Made by a program: the position numbers and the translations under genes. This document shows positions 54,204-64,000 of a stretch of 64,000 bases of DNA, piece after piece (within the stretch, counting starts at the first letter, position 1; each line of letters begins with the position of its first letter). Source of the stretch: Umbelopsis ramanniana AG (taxonomy: Eukaryota; Mucoromycota; Umbelopsidomycetes; Umbelopsidales; Umbelopsidaceae); the NCBI RefSeq assembly GCF_025399195.1, contig NW_026252148.1, forward strand, positions 62,001 through 126,000, read 5' to 3'. A model generated the notes under the pieces. The model was not told the origin of the DNA and ran no database searches. It worked only from the letters and a program-made list of their open reading frames with translations.

Positions 54204-55581
54204 TTAAGGCAACTTGGTAGGATCCCATTCCGTTACAAGGTACTCATCCATTTTAGTTAAAGCCTCCATATCTTCAGCGGAAATCTCAAAGTCAAAAACG
54301 TTGGAATTATCTGTAATTCGCTGCTTGTTAACACTTTTTGGTAGCGGGATGAGTCCACGTTGCAACGACCTAATATAAAGAACCATATCAGGTTATTAAA
54401 CTATTTTTTTTTTATAACTGGTACACCATCCTTTTCAGCTTTCAAATTGTCATGATACATACCATCTAATCAAAATCTGGGCAGGCTGTTTTCCATATTT
54501 CTGAGCGATTTTGTTCAACCTAGGCTCCTTCAGTTTGAGGCCCATTGTCAAAGGTGAAAATGCTTCTATGAGTACGCCGTTTTCTTGGCAGAAACGACAA
54601 AGCTCTTCCCTAACTTGGTACGGAGTCACCTGCGAGTAGAGAGGATGAGATTGCCGTTTACGCCTGGTTCTAACGCTAATTCCCATTCGCGGATCCAATC
54701 TGGGTTGATTTTCACATACTGTACCTCAATTTGATTAATTGCAGGTTTGATAGAACCGACTTCAAAGACCTCCTTCATGTGATGGACACCATAGTTGCTG
54801 ACACCAATAGATCTGACTTTGCCTTCCTTTTGAAGGTCTTCAAGAGCCTTCCAGCTCTCGCTGCGAAGCTGTTTTCCTGTGCAGGGGCTGCTCACAGGCC
54901 ACCATCAATATCCGCTCTATATTCACTCTCATTCGCAGCTATATAACATTACCTGTGGATCAAATACAAGTCGACATAGTCGAGGCCTAATTTACGAAGA
55001 CTTTCGTAGCAAGCTTCTTTGGCCTTATCATAACCATGATCAGTATCCCAAAGCTTCGTGGTTATCCAAATCTTTTTAGGGGAGCGGAGTTAATCAGTGA
55101 CAAGTTGGTGAAACAACGTACACAGTCATCAATGAGCCCACCTGGCTACGAGGAATGTTACTGAAGATGGAAGATGGGGGATCTAAGTTTAGTCACAAGC
55201 CTAATATAAAGCATAAGCAGTGAAAAGTTCAACTATCAGGTATACTTACCACTTCTTGAGCGCAGCACCAACGCTTTCTTCGTTGTAATAGCCTACGAGA
55301 TGGAAGTCATCATTAGTGATGTCACAGTGGAACGGTTACCATCATGCTTTGAATTCTTACAAGATGCCGTATCAATGTGGCGGTAGCCAGCCTTCAAAAC
55401 AGTCGTGTTAGCACGTTTGTGAGTAACCACCCTGTACACCAATAGTGAAATTTACCTCAAGAGCCAGAAGCACCGCTTGCTCTGTTTCGTCTCCCGGTTC
55501 ACTTTGGTATACACCGAATCCAAGCGCGGGAATCTCATTTCCATCGTTCAATTTACGTGTCGATTGCAAAGTTAAAGTCAT
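54204..55581 (-). CDS. Aldo-keto reductase
   Basis: Eight exons (55456-55581, 55361-55391, 55250-55292, 55142-55160, 54953-55071, 54725-54887, 54463-54629, 54204-54369) give 277 aa, a short AKR. The catalytic tetrad is present: Asp in AGYRHIDTAS, Tyr in YYNEESVG, Lys in WITTKLWD and His in DLYLIHSPC. The NADP-binding end (LIPLPKSVNKQRITDNSNVFDF) fits the AKR3/AKR5 type of 2,5-diketo-gluconate/aldehyde reductases. It would reduce aldehydes or ketones in the cytosol with NADPH. The fourth exon is only 19 nt and gives an unusual CNIPRSQ segment where relatives have a Gly-x-x-Arg loop; its acceptor could be revisited. The substrate cannot be predicted. Confidence 0.92.
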
Positions 55582-56392
55582 TTTTAGTGGCGTAAAGCTA
55601 GAAGAAGTACTTTAGCTGCGTCTGTAAACTTTCTGATTGATCCATCTCGCAAAAAAAAATGATGAATTGCGTTATATCACGTGTTTTGGCATAATTCAAG
55701 GGTCTTGAAATTTAGAACAGATGGAAAGAAAAGGGCATGAAGTTGGTAATAGCATACGAGAAGTTACGAAGGTGCTAGAATGTGAGGTCAGGCTCTGAAA
55801 TTGCCAGCATTAGAAAATTTGCCACGACATGGCCAAAAAGGAAACATACCACGCCAGAGTGTTGCTTACGGGTCTGCTTGCTACAGCAAGGGTGAGATCT
55901 ACAATGCAGTGGATAACACGGAGTAAGATTAATTGACACATTCAATTAAAAAAGTGGTGCATCCACGCAAGGCACATCTCCAGAGGGGAACAAGGTGCTG
56001 CATTGGCAGTGTCAGGCAGAAACGACAAAGTACGCGAAATTAAAACGTAGCATAGTCTAATATTTCAAGTAATGTTACTTCAGCTGTAAATTACGATTTG
56101 AGGAGAGACTAGCTGTGTGTCGCTCTTAATTCAAGGTGATGTGTTAACAACACAACACTAACCTAACATCAAAGAATGGATGTATAGGTAAGCAGTATGA
56201 TGAGTCCTTAATAGAACGGCCAAACACTTTGATATAATTTATCGCTCAGAATTGCATAGGGTAACACACGCCACGTTCTTCCCTTACTTTATAGCAGCAT
56301 TTCCTGCTGGGCACTCCTCATTAACAAATTTATCTAGCGTTCCACATATTGTGGTTGTTGTAAAGCTTGGGCTATAGTGATAGGTAGCGGCA
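55582..56392. other. Intergenic between divergent genes
   Basis: These 811 bp separate the starts of the aldo-keto reductase and the giant CH-domain gene. The sequence is AT-rich. At about 55952-55965 there is a GTGGTGCATCCAC partial palindrome resembling the one at 38072. No gene is seen. Confidence 0.45.
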
Positions 56393-59300
56393 ATGAGCGA
56401 CACTTCCGCTGCCCGTCAGACTTTTCCTCAAGATTCACCATCTATACCCGTAAGTCGATCAACACGCCTTCGTGAAACTGGCGGGAAGCCAAGTCGACAA
56501 GCATCTTTCTTTGGTGATTTGAATAGCGCAGGCTTAGAGGATGGTGGTCGTAATGTCGCCGCCAACTATCAAGAGATTCAGAAGAAAACACTCACGAAAT
56601 GGGTCAACGCTCAGCTGTCTACGGTGGGCGACAGCATAAGCAATCTCGACACTGATCTAAAAGATGGCAAGAGATTGCTCAAGCTCTTGTCGGTTGTATC
56701 TAAGGAACCAGCACCCAAGCCAGAAAGAGGAAATATGCGAATCCACCAGCTTTCAAATGTTTCACAAGCGTTATCGTTCCTTGAGCGTCAGTTAGGAGCT
56801 GAAACATTGCCCAATATCGGCAACGAAGCAATTGTTAATGGAGACGTCAAAAAGACGCTAGCCCTGATTTTTTTCATCATGCTCAAGTACCAGATGCAAC
56901 CCATAACGGACAATCCTGACGATGCCATGATGGTAATGTATTTTTGTAGTGGGTTCCATTGGGAAGAAGGGTACCTTTTGACTGATCCATTCGTTTTCCG
57001 AATAGATGGAACCAGAGGAAATGCATGAGGATATAAACGGAGAAATGGGATCATCGCAGTCTTCAGCGACTTTGGATGATCAGCAGCATGATGAAAGTGT
57101 ATTACCTCAAGGGGAGCCTCAACAAACCGGCGTTCTGCCGGCAATCGCAACCGACGTCAAGCAGCAACCGTCGCAAACGCCGCCAAAGGTTGTAGGGAAG
57201 CTTTCTCAAAAAGCCCCACCGCAAAAATTGTCTTCCATTTCGAAAAAGGGCTCGTCTCAGCAAGGGCCAGGAAAGGCCGACGCCAAACTCGCATTATTGT
57301 ACTGGGTGCGCACGCAGTTAGAGGCATATATTGTTTCGTCTATTATCCCAGCCGTTGGCGACTTTTCCAAATCGTGGAGAAATGGTGTTGCTTTCTGTTT
57401 ACTAATTCATCACCATGATCCGGAATTAATACCCAATTTGATGACCGAATACCTTCAGCTTGACCTGAATGATAAGGCTAACTGGCAAACTCTTTTGACG
57501 TTGGCATTCGATACCGCTGCGACGCACATGAACATTCCAAAATACCTGGACCCTGAGGATCTTACCGATGTGGACTATCCAGATGAACCCAGCGTCATGA
57601 TGTATGTTAGTGAGTTTTACAAGGCGATGTCTCGACCAAAGCGCCAAGCTTCTCTTCCAAAATCGGCTTCTTTCAAATGGGAAGCCAAAGCATCTCCAGT
57701 TCTACCAGAAGTTATTGAAGAAGATAAGGCAACAAGCAACGAAACTCCTGTACCGAAGCCTCTATCTGCAACCGAAATGTCACCACCACCCACGCCTACT
57801 CCAACCCAGCAACGGAAGGTACTTAACAGACTTTCATCACTAGGGGATTCGGATAAAGCTCGGGTGAAACTCAGCATCGCGAACCAACTTCAGCAGCAGC
57901 TAACAGGGCAAATTCCACGTGGTATTGATTCAAACTTGGACCAATTCCTCACTATCCATGAGACACTTTTGTCATTCATAAAATTGCACCGTGGAACCAT
58001 CAGTGACATACCCACATCACTTTCTATGGCAGACGCCAAAAAGATCGTTGAATATATCAATTTATTGGTGGATATCGAAAGTCAATGCAATGAACAGGCT
58101 GGACAAGTTACTATGGCAATGGACATCAAGAGCAACCTTGAGAAACAATGGAAAGACGGAAACAACCAGGTTTTCATCAATCTTACCATGGAGCAGCGCA
58201 AAAGAATTCTAGACATGGCGTCTAATATTGAACAAAAGTGGAGAGGATTTAATCAGCTTGTGCAGACTACCAAAGAGCATCTTTTGGAACAGAACCTCCA
58301 TATCGCCAATATTCAGGTGCAAGTGGATGACTTTGACCATCAATGTTCTTCAATCCTGTCTGCTATTGCGTCCAAACAGCAGCAAGTAGATGAAGCATGC
58401 CCAACGATCGAAAAGGACGGTCAGCTACATAAGATGCATCCATTGGAGGCAACGGATGATCACGCCGAACAATATAGCATAGAAATAGATCGTCTGGAGC
58501 TGACACTAGATGCATTTACTGAGGTACAATGGCAACCATTCCTCAAAGGAATTGATCACGCCTCTGCTGATGTGCAACTGGCTATCCACGAGCGACTTGA
58601 TGAATGTCACCAACAGTACAATCGACTATGGCAGAGCTTTCACGATGAACAAACCAAGAGCAAAGAGTTTCATCGAGGTATCACCTTTGTCACCGTTTCT
58701 GATGCCATCGGAAGCGAACTAGATGAAGTTCAAAGTCGTATGGACAATGCCAAATCAAGCACAACAGAAGACGGTATTCAGGACTTGGAAGGACGAGTCA
58801 GCATTGTTCATGATATGTTGAGTAACTTCAGAGACCGGTTTTCGGACTTAGTGGGTGACAATCTGGAAAATGACGATGCAGAAGACAATGAACCACATCA
58901 ACCGTTATCAGAGTACTATGCAAGATTCAAAACTGTGTTTGAGGATTTAGAAAGCAAGTATGAACGTGTACGAGACTGGGTCGATCAAGTCAGAGTCTGG
59001 TTCGTTGAAGCTGAGCGAATTCGAAAATGGATTGAAGTTCGAATTGGGATCATCGAAAGTGAAGATGAATCTCGCCTAGAGGCGCTTGGACCGGATGTTT
59101 TAATCTCTCATGAAGAAGTCTTGGAACTACATCAAGCTCATGAAAAGCTTGAGAGGGAAGTGGAACGGTTCAATCAAGATGATATGACCCGTCTTCGTGC
59201 TCACGTCAAGGCTTTGACTGGATCCGATCGAGAGACAAAACTGAGTCCGGCAGATACCACGACCATAGAAATTACCTTGACCACTTTGAATATTCTTGAC

Positions 59301-62300
59301 CGACTCTTGCACATGCTTCGTCAACGCCAAGCTTTACTTCAGGAACTTCTTCTACGTGTCGAATGGGAAGAAAAGTTTGAACATGCTGTGGTCTGGGTCA
59401 TGGACATGGACAGACGTGTTGATGGATTCCTATTTGGAAATGCGAGATGGACCATTCGCGAGGAGCATATCGAAACGGATGCTGAGGGTCAACCTTCTAA
59501 AACCGTCATGGAACAAGTGATTGCTATCCTGCTTGACGTAGAACAATCTGTTGCTGATTTCGATCAAGGATTCTACGCTGAAACGTTGGATGCTTATCAA
59601 GATCTGGATGATGTTGTTTCCGAAGACATGCCTGAATATCTCTCAACTCGTCAGACTGGCTTTGAGGGAACTTTTGAAGACCTGAGCAAGCGCGTGGCAT
59701 TCACCAGACAAGCTGTTGAGCAGCACCTTGCAGTTATGGATTTGATGACTCAGTTCCAGCATGTGAAGGAAGAAGGAGAGCGTCTTCGAAGAGATCTCAG
59801 TGCAGCTGAACGCACTGCCAAGGCTGATGATACCGATACCCAATTTTCCGAACGAACCGCTGATTTCCAAGAGCATTCAGTACACCTTGTCACCAACGTT
59901 GCCCCTCGCATCCCGTATCCGGCGACACCTCAGTATGAAACTGCCGTAGGTGCTCGAGACCACCAAGAGAACGATGTTGTCAATCACGAGATCAAGAGTG
60001 TCATTGCTGCACAGGGAATGCAACTAGCATTGATTGCGGAGGGAATTGATCAAAAGCTTGCTTCTTATCGACACGTACTTGAACTGCAAAAGCGGTGTAA
60101 GCAGCTTTGTGATGAAATGGCCCGCATGACAGTCTGGATGGATGAAAAAGTGGATGTTCTCAACCAGTCCAAGATTGACCTTGCATTCTCTGGACCGCTT
60201 CCTATTGATGAAGACGAACTTTTACGCCTTGAAAAGGAGAAGGATGGTATTCACACTCGACTTCGTATACTAGAAGAAGGCGAATTATCCGAACTTTTTG
60301 ACAATGTTCGACAACTTGAAGTGGATGTCGATGCGTCAAGTTCAGTGGCTGTTGACCGAAGTGCGGTTATTTGCAGTGTAGAGGCTCTTGGTGACCAGCA
60401 TCAATTGTTGAGAAAGACCCTCGATCAACATACCGAGTGCTTGGACATTACCAGAAAGCGTCATTCTTGGGAGACTCAAGTCAATCGATGCCAGCAGTGG
60501 ATTGCAGCAACAGTCCGAAAGTTATGTGAATTTGCTGACAAAAAAGCGCAGTGTCATCCGACACTCGATACACTCCCAAGCTTTAGTGACGACGATGAAA
60601 TCTCTCAGGTCTTCCAACAATTTCAAACCCGTCTTTCTGAATTTCAGGAGCGCCAACTTGCTGTTGCGTTATCATCATATGAGAATTTATTGGAAACCTA
60701 TTCGGACCTTTTCCTAAACAGCGATTCAATTCCAACCTATGTTACTGATAATCAGAAGCAGCTGCTGTTAAGTTACCATAGTCTGGAGGATCTTTATACC
60801 TATGTGTCTCAACTTTTGTCCCAGCGATCCATCTACACCGAGTATGTATTGCGAAGTATGGAAGTACAACGGGAAGGTGACAAGTTACGAGATGCCATCG
60901 GCAAGACTTCCAGAAGGATCATGGACGATTCAACTGTGGTTTTTGACGAGCGTATATCAACTTTCCGAAACGAAATTGAAAAAGGTCAAACGGAATGCAT
61001 TGATAAGCTGCCTATGCCTTCGTTGTCCGCTGCTTTGAATCAGGCTTGGACATCGGACACTCAAGGAAAGCCAGACACCCAGTCTTCCATTCAAGTAGTG
61101 CAAGCCATGAACAAGAAACAACAAGAACTAGAGGCTCTTGCCACTACAATCGAAACCTTGAATGCCGGTTACATTCGTGCTGTGACTTGTAAAGACGACA
61201 TTGCGAGGTACGATAACCAACTTCAAGATCTGCAAGGTTGGATTTTGTCGCGGAACAAAACTCTTGTGTCTTCTCGCATCATTGTCACTAGTGAAGCCAT
61301 CGGTGACCTCACAGACGACTACATTGTAAAAAAGAAGACCGAATTGCAGCAAGCAGAGGAAGAATCGCGTCACTTTGAACAAGAGCGACTTCGGGTGGTG
61401 CATGACAAGCTTGCAGACTTCGTACATCACGTCCTTGGCCAAAGCGAGTTTAAGAATTTGGATGTGTCCAAGGTTGCCAATGCTCTTGATAAAACTTTAG
61501 CCTCCTTCCGTCAACTCCAGGATGAGCTGATGTATCAGCGTGAACTCATTGTCACCGGAGAGGAGAGGGCGAAATACGAAACACATGTTGCGGAACTCTC
61601 AAATTTGCTGCAAACCATTGGCAAGCGGCTGGGTGTTTTAGTCGTAACGAGGGACGCCCTTCTTGCCCGTGATGATTTAGATGAAAAGCATCTTGGAAAG
61701 TTTTACAACGAGCTCATAGATGTTGAGGATGAAATCCAAAATGCTGCCAAGGATATGTTTACCACTTGCCAAGCCCATTACGACATATTCGTGGATAAGC
61801 TCACCAAGCTGAACCCTCCTTTGAATGAACCTGAACACCTGCGTCTCAAACTCCAACGATTGCAGCGCAGCATTTCTCAGACTGAAGAGACTCTGACAAC
61901 CCGTCTCAAGGAGCATTCATTGTTGGAGCGTAGACTGGAGCTTGACAATGCCATCCTTGCATCCTTACTGCAGTTGAAGACAATGAAGGACACGACTTTC
62001 AAATTTATTGAAGAAAAGGCAAGATGGCACTCCAACACAGAAACAGTCGCTAGTGATAGTCTTATGGATGAATACGAAGATCTCTTTGCCGAATTTGAAG
62101 TCTATAAGCAATCGATCGTGGAGCCTCTTTGTTCTCAGTATAAAGCTTATGAAAGTGATACCACTTTCCACGGCACTCAATTTATCAATCACATTGAAAA
62201 GAAGATCGAGCAGCTCAAAAGCATTGCATCAGCCACAGAGGGGTCACTTCAGTTTGCGAAATCCATTGTCACTCAAAATCTCGATATCCAGGCTTTCATT

Positions 62301-64000
62301 GCTCACGCCAATTCCCTCGAATCTACAGCTATCATCATTCGTAATGCTTTAACCAGCAGGGGAAATGTGGAAGAAACGCAGACCATGGTGGCCAAGTTTG
62401 TACAAGATGTTGCAGGTGTTCTAGACCAAGTGTCGACCAAGATTGAATTCCCCTCTCGACCCAACGATGAAGATGTCTCTGAGCAAACTCAGCAACGAGA
62501 CCAATCTGCGGAGAGTGTCATTAAGGAGACTATCAGTGCAAGGAATACGAGACTGCAAGAACTTTCCAGCTCTCTCCGATCGCTTTTGGAATCAACGGAA
62601 CGATTGTCCCGTCGTATGTCTGCAATTCAATCCTACCGTGTGCAAGCTGATTCGGCTAAGCAATGGATCGAAAGCCGTATGCAATCTCTTTCAACCATTA
62701 CGTCCAAAAGTCAAGATACCACAAGCGCGCAGGATCTGCGAGATTACTTAAAGCAGGCTGAGTCTCTGGATACGATGGTCAACGCCTACCAACATGTATA
62801 TATTTCAATCAAGAGTGAGAGCCTAGTGTGTCTGAAGGTGTTAGAAGAAGAAACCGACGGCTCGGATAGCGCACAGGATACTCAGAATGTTCAGGATATT
62901 CAGGAAGACCTGGATGATCTGTGGAGGAACTTGCAAGACAAATCACAAGCTACGCTTCTTCACTTACACTCGTCATACCAGTCAAAGGAGTGCCTTCAAA
63001 ACGCCAACAATTTGTTGATCCATCTGAAGGAGCTTCTCGAAACGACACTAAATGTGGATTTATCCACCATTGTCGATGAATCGCTTGATGAATGGCAAAA
63101 CGAAGTGTCTCGCCTGGAGCAAAGAGACTTGCATGATATTCAGAACATGATCTCTTCCAGTTCAAAAGATTTCTTGACATCTGATCTTTCCAAAATCCAA
63201 GACGTCATGGATAACTGCGAAGAAGTTGTAGCTCAAATTCGCAAGCAACTGACTGTATTGTATGACCAAGCCAATATCAACGGTCTTCGCAAAAATTACT
63301 TGAGCAATGCTATTCCTCTCCAGGAGCAGTGCGATGATATTCTCAGAACGTTATCCGGGCTAATAGAGGGTAACATGATACTATCGCCTACCGATGACAA
63401 CCAACGTATCTCTACCCATGATGATATAGTATCTCAGTATCAGAGCATCGCCATCACGGTCAATGACCAAAAAGATCCATTTGAAGATGTCCGGTCGTTG
63501 TTTGCATTTGTCATAGCACAGCAACATATGGATGATGTCAAGAGTGTACAAACCACACTGGATGAAAGTTGGGCTCTCATATCTGTAAAGAGTTCTGCGA
63601 TGGCAAATTTGGTGCGACACATCAAGCAATTATGTGACAATTATCAAGTAGTAGATGATGTTTATCTCCAGATTCAAACTCACAATGAGGAGCTGCAAGC
63701 AGTGTTGGCAGCTGACAAGGCCTCTGCTGAAGAATCGCTCAAGGCGTTGTTACAGAAAATGTCTGACGACAAGCGTGTCCTTGGCGACGTAGAGGAAGTA
63801 GCTATCAGCCTTAAACAATTGAGGACTGATGATGTACCGGCCATGCAACAAAATGCAGATAACTTTCATAAGCATGTTACAAGCATTGTCAGTCTGTTGA
63901 ATGAGCAAATCAAATCAACTGAGCAAGCTCAAGATAATGTCGCTGCAGCAGCCAACTTGCAACAGTTTCATGCTGATGTTGCTGACTTTGTTCAAAACCA
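56393..64000 (+). CDS. Giant tandem calponin-homology/spectrin-like protein (3' truncated by window)
   Basis: Exon 1 is 56393-56932. After a 73 bp intron (56933-57005) a single open exon runs from 57006 to the window end with no stop, so at least 2511 aa are encoded here. A disordered N-tail (1-60) precedes CH domain 1 (about 62-170, with KKTLTKWVNAQL and DLKDGKRLLKLLSVV). A Pro/Gln linker follows, then CH domain 2 (about 275-390, with LLYWVRTQLEAY, SWRNGVAFCLLIHHHDPELI and DLTDVDYPDEPSVMMYVSEFY). Such a CH1-CH2 pair is an F-actin-binding domain as in alpha-actinin, spectrin and plakins. The remaining more than 2000 residues are Glu/Gln/Leu/Asp-rich helices with spaced Trp (WVDQVRVWFVEAERIRKWIE, WEEKFEHAVVWVMDMDRRVD), consistent with many degenerate spectrin repeats. 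It is probably a long actin cross-linker or cytoskeletal linker. Known fungal alpha-actinins are about 600-700 aa. Confidence 0.85.

Noticed and set aside
1-64000. tRNA, rRNA, CRISPR, prophage or transposase genes
   Set aside because: I looked for B-box-like GGTTCGAATCC patterns, repeat-spacer arrays, terminal inverted repeats and reverse transcriptase or transposase motifs by eye and saw none; a tRNAscan and repeat search would be decisive.

Overview
This window looks like nuclear DNA of an early-diverging filamentous fungus, most likely Mucoromycota (Mucorales-like). Nearly every gene is split by short (about 40-80 bp) GT-AG introns. Intergenic DNA is AT-rich with long T/A runs. The gene set mixes ordinary fungal genes (SEC24, DBP3, UBA2, ENP2/NOL10, an OPT transporter) with genes absent from budding yeast or best known from animals (a KICS2-like KICSTOR subunit, MAT2B, a CSL factor, a giant tandem-calponin-homology protein). 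The assignment is inferred from content; no rRNA, tRNA or mitochondrial marker was seen. There is no CRISPR, operon or recognisable intact transposon. Exon boundaries were worked out by hand by requiring GT..AG introns that keep the family reading frame; the full exon lists are in the evidence fields.

Layout. 1-0.87 kb: 3' end of a Q/P-rich protein. 2.1-2.9 kb: unknown membrane-anchored protein. 3.3-7.1 kb: Dma1-type FHA-RING ligase (-), mitochondrial Ohr (+), 5-formyl-THF cyclo-ligase (+). 7.4-13.0 kb: SEC24 (-) and DBP3 (+) head to head. 13.2-19.6 kb: five-SANT Myb protein with a mitochondrial-type leader (-), MAT2B (+), ARPC4 (-), KICS2-like (+), and a peroxiredoxin-fold protein that has lost its catalytic cysteines (-). 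19.6-22.1 kb: gene-free, with a G-quadruplex motif. 22.1-26.3 kb: tandem pair of AMP-binding enzymes (-). 27.7-35.1 kb: UBA2 (-), mitoribosomal mS26 (+), 20-exon OPT transporter (-). 35.9-37.6 kb: kinase-like protein with a degraded HRD motif (-). 37.6-44.2 kb: gene-poor interval with three tiny genes behind clear TATA boxes (zinc-knuckle microprotein, small secreted protein, KGVRF-motif protein) and one small membrane protein. 44.2-47.6 kb: TSEN15 (-) and ENP2/NOL10 (+). 47.8-55.6 kb: CSL transcription factor, bHLH factor, aldo-keto reductase (all -). 56.4-64 kb: start of a giant actin-binding/spectrin-like gene (+) that runs out of the window.

Arrangement. Housekeeping genes sit mostly as head-to-head pairs with 100-290 bp between start codons and as tail-to-tail pairs with 60-260 bp between stops. 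Several loci are functionally adjacent only by chance. The links that can be argued are the tandem AMP-binding duplication and the shared bidirectional promoters. The items most worth a second look are the cysteine-less peroxiredoxin, the fungal KICS2 homologue, the giant CH-domain gene, the mitochondrial-leader Myb protein, the putative pseudokinase and the TATA-driven microproteins.
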